Assembly: GCA_028673005.1 (NCBI GenBank)
Contig: CM054114.1
Coordinates: 15,563,516 to 15,627,515 of the forward strand
Source of the DNA: Tanypteryx hageni
Lineage: Eukaryota > Arthropoda > Insecta > Odonata > Petaluridae
Length of the DNA stretch: 64,000 bases
Direction of reading: 5' to 3'
Of this stretch, positions 42,132-52,684 are shown piece after piece. A program made the translations under genes and the position numbers. Below the pieces are notes generated by a model that was given only the letters and a program-made list of their open reading frames with translations, made no database searches and was not told the origin of the DNA. Position 1 is the first letter of the stretch; the number at the start of each line of letters is the position of its first letter.

Positions 42132-43991
42132 AAGGGCAATGGGAAGGCATCCAAACTCACCTTACGGTTAAGGCGTCGGTAATCTACCACCAATCGCGAG
42201 GTTTTTCCTTTTTTTGGTATTAGAAACGCCGGACTCGCGTACGGCGACTCGGACTCGACGATAATTTTTTCTCGCAAGAGCTTGTCGACTTGTTCCTTCA
42301 GTTCCCGCATTTTCGCGGGATTACATTGGAAGGGCGGTGATCTGACCGGTTCGTTATCGGTTAACCCCAGGTTGTATTCTAATAAATCAGTGCACCCCAA
42401 GGCCTCTGTAATCACGTCGTTATATCGCCCAAGCACGGTACTTACGCGCGCGTGCTGCTCAGGTGTCAGATGAGTAGAAATCCCGGACTCTCGATTGCTT
42501 TCTGACGATACCTGATCCGGCCTCTCCTCAATTAGGGCCGCATTCACTCTGGGCCGAAAGGCGAACCGGCAGGTTCGATTGACAATGTTAATAATCATAC
42601 CCGTACGATTCATAAAATCAGCGCCTAAAACGATCTCGAGCGGAGAATCCGCTAGAATTAAAAATTCTTGTTTCCACGACAAGCCGTCTATGTGGACTGT
42701 AAGTTCCACCTTATTCTCAATTTTACAGGAAGAGGAACCGATTCCGCAGCAGGTAACGTCAACCTTCGTAATATTGCACCGAGATAGGTCCATTTTCTGC
42801 AAAAAGGCGTTGGCCACGCAGGAATGGAAAGCGCCCGAGTCAAGGAGGGCGGTAGTCGAAACCTTATTAACAACAACTCTTAGTTTCGGTGAGGAAGCGG
42901 CGAGGGGGGGCGAGGGCCGATACAATGCCACTAATTTTCCGCGGCTACCTCGTGGCTTCACAGCTCCGCGGACCACTCGTTTCCCGAACGGAAATTCCGA
43001 CCGTGCGAGGGATGTGTGCGGGAAGAAGTATTTCCTCTTCTCCAATTCTGCCCAGCCTGTCGAAAACTCGGACGTTGGGGCGGCGTTGCACGAAGGTTCG
43101 GTGGACTTGGGGCCGATCCCCCGCGCACCTCCCTTTGATTCTGTTCGGAAAAGTCCGCGTCGACCATTTCCCCCGCTGTCTGTGGCTCTCTGTAAGACTC
43201 CGCGATCCCACGCCTTTCTTCTAGGCGGCGGCCCCATTGCGTAAGTTCTTCAAACGAATCCGGCGCCTTAATGAGATGCCACGAATAATTCGGATTTAAA
43301 TTACTACATACAACCTCCAATAATTCCGCTTGAGCGAGCGGTTTGCTCAGCCTGTTATTTTTTTCATTAGGATAAGATATTCGCTTAACGTCTCGCCACT
43401 ACCTTGAGTCCGATTATATAGGTCCCTTTTTAACCGCATCTGATAATTTGGCGCCCCAAAATTAGCCTTGCACTCAGCTCGAAAATAGCTTAAATCAGGA
43501 AATTCGTTGGCCCAATACCAATCCTTTGCCTTCCCCCCTAATATCTCGGGGAGTAGTTTAAGCTGCATTTTGTTGTCTAATTCGAAATGACGAATGAAGA
43601 GGTCTAAGACTTCGAGAAAGCCCATAACGCTTTCTCCCAATTCGCCTCGGAACCCCAGTTCCCACCGACGTGCCGCTTCTACGATGCTTTCCAGGGCCCT
43701 AATATTGCACGTAATATTTCCTTTTTTTTCCTCCATCTCTAATTGTAAATGTGATTTTCTTTCCCTATCGCTCTCTTCAACTCCTTCCTCGTCATTAATC
43801 GAACGCACATAATCACGTACCTTCTTCCGCAACTCATCCACTACGCCCTCCGTTTCAAGTCCAAATCTAATGCACAGGTCCACCAATTCCGCTTTGGCGA
43901 GTTGATTAATCCAACTCGTCCCCGATGGCAAATTAGTTGCCATATGAATACCCGCCGAAAAAACTAACTCTTAACCACGCTCTGCTACCAT
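42132..43991 (-). pseudogene. Ty3/Gypsy retrotransposon internal region: gag, protease, start of RT
   Basis: Gag reads from 43943 (MATNLPSGTSWINQLAKAEL). It includes FDLxxxHFE-like helices, the GGKAKDWYW retrotransposon-gag motif and YNRTQGSGETLSEYLILM, then a frame break near 43347. It continues from 43320 to 42958 (EELTQWGRRLEE, basic tail). Pol overlaps gag from 43237: protease LLDSGAFHSCV near 42835, with partner LADSPLEIVLGADF near 42650. The RT start follows: PPFQCNPAKMRELKEQVDKL, SPYASPAFLIPKKG, RLVVDYRRLN and DAFPLP. It ends there, before the RT catalytic YxDD, at the junction with a LINE. RT remainder, RNase H, integrase and 3' LTR are missing. GC content far exceeds the surroundings. 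Confidence 0.9.
43973..43990 (-). promoter_or_regulatory. primer-binding site, initiator-Met tRNA type
   Basis: One base after the LTR, the minus strand reads TGGTAGCAGAGCGTGGTT. TGGTAGCAGAG complements the 3' end of initiator-Met tRNA including CCA; two internal mismatches follow before TGGTT. Typical of minus-strand priming for Ty3/Gypsy elements. Confidence 0.75.
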
Positions 43992-44430
43992 TGAACTATT
44001 TTTAATGAATCGTGAGAAGTCTTAAAAAAACGGCGTAAATGATAGCCCCAAAACCATTTAATAACCCTAACTTAATTACAAATGCAGTATGATAACCTAA
44101 CTAACAAGGAACCCAGAGGTTACAGTGAAATAGGCAGGGTGGCAGGCGGTCTTCTCTCCAACCTCCTGAGCTGGCGAGCGAGAAACAGGAGCAGCAGCGC
44201 CGAGCGGTCACCTGGTCACGGGCGCGTGCAGTCGCCACGGCGCTCAGACAAAAACAGGCCTCGAGGTCGTCCCCTCGATGGCTTTTATAGGCCCCGAGCC
44301 GGTGGCGGGCCCATTAAGCGATTCCGTCACAGGCCAGGATACTCATGACCGCACCGCCGCGGGGATAAGTCCCTTTCCTTCTCCGGCCACAGGTCCTAGA
44401 GGGGTCGAACCGGCCCGCGCGAACGGTTCA
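43992..44430 (-). mobile_element. Ty3/Gypsy 5' LTR (439 bp)
   Basis: Minus strand: begins TGAACCGTTCGCGCGGG and ends AAAAATAGTTCA, with TGAAC...GTTCA as short inverted termini. A TATA box (CCTATAAAAGCC) lies near 44281-44292. The boundary at 44430/44431 is confirmed by the unoccupied repeat copy at 5121-5551. Confidence 0.85.
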
Positions 44431-44862
44431 AATTAATTCATCGAATTAAAATGTTGATAAATTTTTTCACAAAATTAATAGTGAGAAATATATAGGGAAT
44501 TTGTTTTTATTATGGTTTTTATTTGAATTGATCTCGATGAATATTTTAGGAAATATTCAAATTTAACATAATGTATGTTCTTTGAACTCTGATAGTAAAA
44601 AATGTCTGGCCATGAGGAGGCACCATTGTAAATGATTGCCGTATGATAAAAGTTAATAGGTCTTTGCTAGGATGAAATAAAAATAGATAATATGATACAA
44701 AAAAGAATATAATGAATAAGTTGGACAAAATTTGTAATGTTTTGGGTTCAATATTAAGTTTAAATTGCTAATAATTGTCATTCTCCCTCTTCCATCATAC
44801 TTCTGCCAAACTAGCACCACTATTTTTACTTTCAAAAAACCTCGGATCATACTGAGCTAATC
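44431..44862. repeat. dispersed repeat, occupied copy (inverted partner 5121-5551)
   Basis: Inverted, highly similar copy of 5121-5551, interrupted at AATTAATT by the Ty3/Gypsy LTR. The expected continuation (ATAAATAATCC) is missing on the far side of the element, because that side now meets a LINE. Confidence 0.75.
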
Positions 44863-45323
44863 ATTACTCTTCTAATTATCCTACAAAATATTTTAAATCT
44901 TCAAGAAAATAGGTTACATTTAAATCCATTTAAGCTACAAATAATTAGTCATTCTAGTAGCGATCATTAAATTCTATCTAATTATTATCTTTCAAGTCTG
45001 GTCTTCCTTTAATGATCCCATTATTAGATTCCTCCATTCATGACGGCTGTTTGCTCCCAATGATTACAGTATCAATTAAGTGGGGCATTGCAGGATACTA
45101 TACTATATATACCTACTATAGATTATAATAAATATTTTTACTTTCTCATATATGTAGTATTTAGAAAAGTATTGTAATCTTGAAAAAAATTTGACTTAGA
45201 GATTTTGCACATTTTAGGTGTCCCCGAGTCCATAAAAGTGGTTTTCGCCATGCCGTCTGTCTGTTTGCAGTACTAAGGCCCAAACATGCACATAAAATCG
45301 AATGGTATCTGGTATTTGTGCAA
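44863..45323. other. no gene seen
   Basis: AT-rich DNA between the repeat and the mariner MITE. Minus-strand coding similarity to mariner stops at the element edge near 45326. Confidence 0.4.
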
Positions 45324-45325
45324 TA

Positions 45326-45668
45326 CGAGGTGCTACCCAAAAGTTCCAGAAATTTGTGCATAAAAAAATTACTTACGCTAAGTCCTAATTTCCACTGTCC
45401 CCAGAATTTTTTTCCATGATGTGAAGCATCCTTGGAAGTCAGCAGGTGTGAGCGTGTTAAGCACCTCTTACGATTCTGCCCAGATCTCCTCAATCGTGTC
45501 CAAACATCGCCCTTTCAGCCAGAGTTTCATTTTGGGGAACAGGAAAAAGTCGCAGGGGGTGAGGTCAGGAGAGTAGGGAGGATGGGGGATGACTGTCATG
45601 TTTTTGGAAGCCAGGAACTGCCTAATAACAAGTGACGTGTGCGCTGGTGCATTTTGTGTAGCACCTCG
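45326..45668 (-). mobile_element. mariner-derived MITE made of transposase 3' end
   Basis: Inverted ends: CGAGGTGCTACCCAAAA at the left and, inverted, CGAGGTGCTACACAAAA at the right, both flanked by TA. The minus strand between them encodes NAPAHTSLVIRQFLASKN, PHPPYSPDLTPCDFFLFPKM, LWLKGRCLDTIEEIWAES, then in another frame KKFWGQWKL. This is the C-terminal third of a mariner transposase, including the PYSPDLxPxDFF block with the third acidic residue. The upstream TIR is fused directly before NAPAH, so the middle and N-terminus were deleted. Confidence 0.88.
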
Positions 45669-45714
45669 TATATCATCTTTTGCAGTCTCTTTTTTCATAA
45701 ATGATATTGCACAA

Positions 45715-46222
45715 AAATAAAGGGTAGTTTATTCTTGGTGATTTTTAGAAAAATCTGATTTACTCAAAAATGGCTCAAGAGAATTTGATTAAAATCAATC
45801 CAATTGTAGAGCCTGATGTCACAAATAATACTGCATAAACCATGTCTCTTGAAATCACTATATGGCATCCAGTGGCATTACAATGTATGCTAAGCTACCT
45901 TACCTAAGCCTTATGATGTCACACCTCCGCCACGATCCATTCCAACTCTTACTACAGCCTTACAGTTAAACTAAATCGAATGATATTTCATATTTATGGA
46001 TAATATCATTCGTAAAAGACATTCTGAAAAGCTAAACAATATTGTGCAACAACTAAGGGTACTTTATTCTTGGATATTTTGAAACAAAATTTGATTTACT
46101 CAAAAATGGCTATAAGGATTTCGATTAAAATCCATCCAAACGTACAGTCTGATGTCACCAATAATACTAACTAAGCCATGTGACCAAAAACAGTTGCCAT
46201 ATATTATCCAGTGGCATTATTT
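45715..46222. repeat. direct repeat pair, about 170 bp each
   Basis: 45715-45880 and 46050-46222 share GATTTACTCAAAAATGGCT, then GATTAAAATC, CTGATGTCAC, AATAATACT and CCAGTGGCATTA. Identity is about 75 percent by eye with an offset of about 335 bp. No protein is encoded. Possibly an old tandem duplication. Confidence 0.6.
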
Positions 46223-47529
46223 CTGTACAAGATGCTCAGCGCATGCGTCAGAAGGGAGAGGGCACCCAGGGATTCCCAAATATAAAATTCCATCAGTGAG
46301 AGGCAGGGGTTCACCAAGAGGGAGGGGCTGACGGGCTTCAGCCTCTATTTAAAAATCTCTTACTAGCCTTGTAAATATACAGGAAATATACTCTTTTGAC
46401 TTTTTATATTTTCTATTTCTCTCAGCTTACAATTTATAATCATTATACAGATACTTCTTCAATTACGCATATTTATATTGTGTGAAGTTTCTAACAACTA
46501 GCAATCTACTCATGAAATTTTAGGGCTGAACCCCTCCTAAGAGAAAATCCTGGTTGCGTGCTTGGTGAGATGTATTAGACGTGAGAGGTTGATGGTGTCA
46601 GTTGCTTTGGTTCTGTTGCTATGCATTATTAACATAATTGGCAGTGAATCGCCAAGCACACACAGTTAATTTTGAGGAAGAATGTAGTGAGACCAAACAT
46701 ATATAGGTATATGAGAATGTTTGTGCAATGTATATTGCACCGTTTATTTTCTTAAAAACATAGTCATTTACTTAGAATCCAGCAATCTGAACACCTTGAT
46801 AATCCAAACACACAGTTGCACCGATTAGATCAGATTATAGAGGCTTCACTGCATATATACACAGGGCTGCCGCTTCCATGGATTTTATCCTTTTTTAGAG
46901 ATTTTATCGGTTTTTATAGATTTTTAAATATAAAAAACTGACATTTTCATCATTCACAGATATTTATAAGATGAAATTCAGATGTTATCTAAACTGTATG
47001 CTTAACAACCCCATAAAAAACTAAGAAATTCAGTGAATATTAATATTTCTATGCAAATACAGGTATCCCCTGATTTATGTGCGAGTTGCATTCCTGCATA
47101 TTAATTAAGTAAATCAAAAATACATAATATTTTTCCTATTGAAAATAATGTAATAAGCATTAATGTTTCTGAGCAGAGATTTTCTACTTAGAAGCATCTT
47201 CAAAGTTGATTTAATGAGCATTTTAATTGATCAATCGTGTACAGCAACATCTACTTTTACAATTACTTAATTTTTTGTGCATTAAGTTTCTGCCATAAAT
47301 TACAGATGTCTCAAAGCTCCTTCAATCAGTGAACCTTCCTACTACAAATATATTCTTCTCATCCAACTTGATGAATATTTTTCTGAGGGTTTCTCCCTTA
47401 CAGTTGTTGACCGCTAACAGTGCATCACTTTCTAGAAGAAAACCCCTCTTCAGCACAAAAAGTGAGTTCAAGTCTGTTTGCTTAAAGATTTGAATAAGAA
47501 AAGACATTCTACCACTGTAGGAACACCTA
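46223..47529. other. no gene seen
   Basis: AT-rich with scattered repeat-like patches. No frame, splice pair or clear terminal repeat was identified. Confidence 0.4.
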
Positions 47530-47762
47530 GAAAATCCAATCCTGTGAAAGTGAGATTTTTTCTGAGGTAACCCCTCCGACTTACGTGGTTTGAGGAGACT
47601 GTGCAAAAATCAGCACCCCATCCTTCGGAAGGGACATTAAGCAGTTTACTCCCTCGGTGCTCTTTCAAAGCAGTAGGATAATGCCGGCATTGGGTTTCCC
47701 TCCTCCCTGCTGTGTGTGTGTGTGTCCGGTCTGAATTAGTAAGACCTGTCATAAGACAACAC
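47530..47762 (+). mobile_element. SINE, same family as 26.0-26.4 kb, 5'-truncated
   Basis: Shares GATTTTTTCTGAGGT-like sequence, CGTGGTTTGAGGAGAC, CCTTCGGAAGGGAC and GGGTTTCCCTCCTCCCTGCTG with the SINE at 26043-26413, in plus orientation. The tRNA head is missing. A TG microsatellite has grown near 47718. The 3' end is ACCTGTCATAAGACAACA. Confidence 0.72.
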
Positions 47763-49303
47763 TAGAAGAAGAAATTATGATATACTATTTATAGTGCCAT
47801 TGTAAACAAAAATGGAAATGTATCACTGATGTGCAAAAGGACAGTGTTTTTATACCACATATTCCCATAATTTCTTGTGATTAACCCTTTTCAATTCAAA
47901 CATTGTAAATATCCAGTAAAGGTTTGTTTTACAATGACCATTTATAAGTCCAAGGTCAATCACTACAAGTTTTTGGCATCGATTTATGCGTCTAATGCTT
48001 TTCTCATCATCAGTCTTACACAAGGCATTCAAGGGTAAGTAACCAAAAAAATTTGTGTATAATTTCGCCTAGTAGGGAGGCCATCAACAATTCTTGAATA
48101 AATATTGTAAAAGTGTTTTCAGTATGTTTTTCAAAATTATGGATGTCAAAGAAGATAAAGTTATGATTTCAGAGTCACAAAAGATCATTAATACCTACCT
48201 AAGGAAGCTTTTCAAGGTGTCAATTATAAACAAAATGCAAAGAATGGGTTCTTCTAGTTATATGTAAAACAAATCACATTCAATGAATGGCTACATTAAG
48301 CACGCCAAACTTTTCCATTGTTTCTAACAGTAGTTTATCCAAATTCTTTATTTTTATCCTTAATTACTATTGATTTGCATGAGGAATACCCAGTGGATAA
48401 CCTAAATTTTTTTGCAATGATACAATTGTTAGATTTGCATCTTGATATTGTTTAATATTTTAAATGGAAAAAGTAGAAGTGATATGAGTCAACTTTTCAC
48501 AGAATATCAAGTTGATTCTGTTCCCTGAATGAAATATAAAGGACTAAAAACCAGTAATGCATTAATTAAAAATAGCTTACTCCTATCTGTATCATACCTA
48601 AATGTTGTCCTATTTCAATTATAATAATATCCAGAAATAAGAGTCAAATCAGACTCTAAAGCTCTCTGAGAAATAAATTCCTTTCAATCGTGAATATTCT
48701 GCTCCACACAGTCATACTGTGCTAAGTTGAACTATTTGACTTGTGTAAAGCAAAGATCTGGATTAACTGTCGTAATCACTATGCTAATATGTTCAATAAA
48801 TCCTTGAATTAAATTGTTACTATTTTTAATATTAATAGGGATGAGTCATGATGCATAAACTTACAATGCCTATTGGATGATTACTGTATCCAATGATGTT
48901 GAATATTTTACGGCATCTTGGTCATTGTCCCAGGAAATGCTTAAATTGCTCAATCAGGAATTAAAGAATAATCAACCTCAGATTATAATTTAGAATAATA
49001 GGACAATGCTTAGTGCAGCAAAATTATAAAATATTATGTTAGAGATAAAAACCAATATTTTAGTCTAATGGGAAGTTTGGTTAAGACAAGATTGCTTGAG
49101 TGAAATAAGTTACAAAGAGACTATTTTTCATATGAAAGAAAAAGGTAGTTCCACAAAATGAATAGGTTTAAATACAATTAGTGTAGAGACTAAGCATCTT
49201 ATAGGCAAAGATAAAGTTGAAAATTGCTGGAGGAGATGCTGAGGTTTCTGCTCGACTATATCAAGATTATTGATAGTAGCTCAATAACTTTGGCCAAAAC
49301 TAA
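47763..49303. other. no gene seen
   Basis: AT-rich, unique-looking sequence. A 60-codon minus frame at 47850-48032 has no recognisable family. Confidence 0.4.
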
Positions 49304-49403
49304 CAAAGGTGAAATACTCCTTTAGCCAAAACAACTAGAGGGCGAAATGCATTGGGTTTTGTAGCCCTCTAGTTGTTTTGGCTAAAGGAGTATTTCACCT
49401 TTG
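49304..49403. repeat. perfect inverted repeat: 40-bp arms, 20-nt loop
   Basis: The arm 49304-49343 starts CAAAGGTGAAATACTCC and ends CAACTAGAGGGC. The second arm 49364-49403 is its exact reverse complement. The loop is GAAATGCATTGGGTTTTGTA. All 40 pairs are matched. Transcribed RNA would form a long hairpin of miRNA-precursor or hairpin-siRNA size; it could equally be a young foldback element or the end of a retroelement. Confidence 0.95.
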
Positions 49404-50235
49404 ATATCAAGATTAAGTGAAGGTCTGATCATAGCCATCTTGAGGGGAAGACAATATGGGCCTTGGCCCAGGGTCTCAAAATTAGAAGTAAAACAGAGAT
49501 TCAAAAGTCAGAAATACTTATGAACTATTATACATGAGGAAAGAATGATTTTTATTTCAGTTCCGAAAAGAGTCATGTTCCATTGTTATCAACTTTCTGT
49601 TCCATTGATATCCTGTGCGGTCAGGCATGTTGCCTACCCCAAGTGCCATCCCTGGCCATGCCTGTCACCCATTCAGTTCACCATGTTTCAAGCTGCCTTC
49701 ATGTTTACACACACAATGCAATATTTGGGCTGATTCCGTCAGTTAGTTGCAGTAAATGCCAGTGCATGTACCAGTGCTGTAAACAACTGGATTTGATAGT
49801 GAATTTGTGTAATTGTGGTTAGTCAAAGTTATAATAAACTAGCTGAAACATCCGGCTTTGCTCAGGGAGGGGTTTCCTTTTAAGTAGCAAACGATTTTTA
49901 TTGATATCACTTTTGATGTCATATTACAATAAAACTAATATAATAAATTCTGAAATTTACTTACTTTCAGTGTTGGGTACCCCAAGTTTACCAAACGTTC
50001 CCCTTTCCTTAATTATGCAAGCGATGTTTACATTAACATTTACTATTTTATCTATTGTATTGTAAAGTTTTATCATTAATATAATTACGCATTAACTTCT
50101 TACTTAATATTCACATGGATAGATGCACCAAAGCCTTTAAAGCAGCAATAAAATTATGTGGATTATGTCAATACTATTAGGCAAAATGTAAACAATAAAC
50201 ATCTTGGGAATAATTTTGAAACGAGAAAAAAGTCT
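49404..50235. other. no gene; SINE/LINE-like motif near 49840
   Basis: AAACTAGCTGAAACATCCGG then CTTTGCTCAGGG near 49838-49870 resembles common 3' ends of arthropod retroposons. It might belong with the tRNA-like sequence to the right, but boundaries were not found. Confidence 0.35.
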
Positions 50236-50305
50236 GCTATGACTGGGAATCGAACCCGGGTCTTCCACTTGCCGGGCGGATATTCTACCTCTGAACTATC
50301 GTAGC
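50236..50305 (-). tRNA. tRNA-like sequence (Gly-type body, odd anticodon), likely pseudo-tRNA
   Basis: The minus strand folds as a 70-nt cloverleaf. Acceptor GCTACGA pairs with TCATAGC (one mismatch). The D-arm GTTCAGAGGTAGAAT follows, then the anticodon stem TCCGC/GTGGA with loop CCGGCAA. The T-arm carries GGTTCGATTCC with one stem mismatch. Box A and B sequences look like tRNA-Gly, but the loop gives GGC (Ala) and position 33 is C rather than U. No CCA or T-run terminator is obvious. A pseudogene or SINE head is more likely than a working tRNA. Confidence 0.5.
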
Positions 50306-52502
50306 AGAACAATTTCTCTCATTTCTGAATGCGGATGTTTCCTTGGTTGGGCCACCTTTACAGCTTATGCCTGTCTGCATAGGATCTTCGGATCATATTA
50401 TTCCATCAATAAACATCTTGGTTACCGAACAAATGTAAGTAGGTGTATCGATTTATGTTACAATAAATCTTTTAATGTTAATGGTGAAAGATGCATCTGA
50501 AATAACATCTGCCCACATAGATTAATCCTTACTCCTTTACACCCATTATAACAATTAAGCAAATACCAAATGTTCTTTATTTCATTCCATTTATTCCATA
50601 AAAGTTCCAAATACAAGGCATTCTACAATCTTCAAGAGTCGTCAAACAATTTGCAATCTACCATAATGATTGATACCTAAATAGGCATTGAATTTTCCCA
50701 CACTTTTGATGGCTATTGAGTGTTCCTCTTTCCCAAGCCATTAAAATAACAAGATATATGTAAAAGTCATCAACATGATGTTTGAATTTTTTGCATAAAT
50801 AGCTATTTTAGAATGAAGGATAATAACACATATTGGATAATTATTATCTTTTAACTAAAAATAAGATGTTTCTCTTTCAGTAGCCTAGAAAAGTATTTTT
50901 TTTCAAATCATGACTTCATCAAAAGTTCAAAAATTACACATTCTTTTACAAAAGCTGTTCTATTACTTCTTGATGTCTATTTCCCTCATTTTACCTAAAG
51001 GCAAATAAATTTTATTCCTTGTAAACTTTATCAAACAGGACTGCCAATGGAGCTCTGATTGGTGTTAGCATGGCTGTTGTGCTCCATTCCTCATTTCCAA
51101 CTTTTATATATATTCCCGTCCATTACTTGTATTCAATTTACCACCCAATTTCTCACATGTCAGATCATCACTTTCTATGCTCTTATTTTCTCATTCAGCC
51201 TATCTCTTCAGTGTCTATAATTTTCATTATTATCTTTCCTAGTACGCTTCCCTGTAAAGCAGGGATACACAGACAAATTATTAACAATTGGAGGCTTCAT
51301 TTTTCTTTTAAATAATTTCTTCTTTGATTTACTGCATTTCCACTTGATCCACAAGTTTATCGTCTTCTCTGCAAAGAAGGCCACAGTTGCCACCAGAAGG
51401 CTAATCCCCACTGCTTAGTATGTTGTAATTAGGTCAGACTACACAATTGCCTATCTTTGTTTCTAGGTCCAACGTACAGATCTCTGACTGAGGGAGATCC
51501 GATTGTATGAGATGACGTACTATTCCAGCTTCAACAAGTGATGTGAGCCTGCCAATAAAAATGGGATATTGCTTTGGTTTAGAGTTGGAAGAGATTCATT
51601 TTGCATTAGCAAATTTTAAATTAGCCCTAATAAATGTCTCAAAATCTAATCAATTAGCATGCTTGAGAGCAAGAGAAGTTAAATATAAGTAATATATTCT
51701 CAAACTATGATAAAATTGGGTTTTTTGTTCAATCTGAATAAAGCCAAATGCCATGTAAGTAACTTAAAAAGCTAAGACATGAGAAACAACTTCAATCCCA
51801 ACAATTCTTCACCAATATAAGATCTTAATTGAGGTTTTGAAACGCCCAGTACAGGAACTCATTTTCATTAGAAAATATGAATGAATCCATTTAACATGTT
51901 TGATATGATTCAAAAGTTATCACAAAGTGAATAAGGCACTGGCAGATTCTAAAATATCGAAAATTATTTCCTTGGATTTTTATATTTTGACTTTATTGTA
52001 TTATTTTCCTATAAATAATAATAGAGTTATAACTTTACATTATATTTTTTTTTTATTTTACACTTCTAATGTTCCTACAAATGAAACACAGAATGGAGGA
52101 AAATCGCTAATTATACCAAGTACAGAACTTTAGTAATAGTAAAGTATAAAAAATAATGTGGTTGATTACTTACAAAACAACATTTTGAGACAAGTTTTAG
52201 CTTTAAATTATTATGGTTAATGGCATAAACTATAAAATAGGTGAATGGATATTTGAGTTACTAACTTTTTCAGTGGTATTAAAATGGATTGAGCAAATCA
52301 GTTGGCTTAGTCACAGACCAAGAGATGGTCCTGAAATGTGAGACCTGTAACCCCTATCATTCTCTAATTGAATCACTGGCCTTTGGAATCAATGGAAAAT
52401 TTCCAAAAATAAAAAATAATTCCATTCTGTTTAATTGCTAACTTGAGAAACTTAATGAAAAAACCTGAAAATTAAGCCAAAAATAAAAATTAAATTACTT
52501 AC
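50306..52502. other. probable intron; no exon confirmed
   Basis: Lies downstream of the exon at 52503-52684 on the minus strand, so further exons may be present. A candidate acceptor (CCTTCTTTGCAG) near 51370 precedes a basic, lysine-rich minus frame ending near 51208, but no donor or family supports it. Confidence 0.35.
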
Positions 52503-52684
52503 ATTGGATTGAACATTTTTGGTAGAGTACTGTTGTGTGGGAAGACAAAAGCAAGGGGCAATGTCAGGAATGAAGGCAAAAACACATCTGTGTGATTCTT
52601 CCACTCCTTCCTCAATCTGTTTCATGTAGGCCTTAAAAAGAAGTCTCTCCACAACCCTCTTCTCTCGGATGAACACAAGTCCTT
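52503..52684 (-). CDS. exon of an unrecognised gene
   Basis: A 182-bp minus-strand exon with acceptor TTAATTTCTTTCCAG and consensus donor GTAAGTAAT. It encodes GLVFIREKRVVERLLFKAYM, then KQIEEGVEESHRCVFAFIPD, then CFCLPTQQYSTKNVQSN. Splice phases fit the exon at 56597-56681 (one base plus AA gives a glutamate codon), and the exon ends in phase 0. The composition is ordinary protein-coding and unlike the transposon relics. I do not recognise the family; the FIREKR segment suggests an intracellular protein. Confidence 0.7.

Noticed and set aside
42579..43244. A 221-codon plus-strand frame
   Set aside because: It lies antisense to the Gypsy gag/pol region and reflects that region's GC-rich codon bias; the minus strand has clear protease and RT motifs.
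44082..44348. An 88-codon Arg/Gly-rich plus frame
   Set aside because: It lies inside the Gypsy LTR, which has TG...CA ends and a TATA box on the minus strand.
47850..48032. A 60-codon minus frame as a retroelement RNase H end
   Set aside because: Only a vague GLINGHC resemblance, with no supporting upstream motifs.
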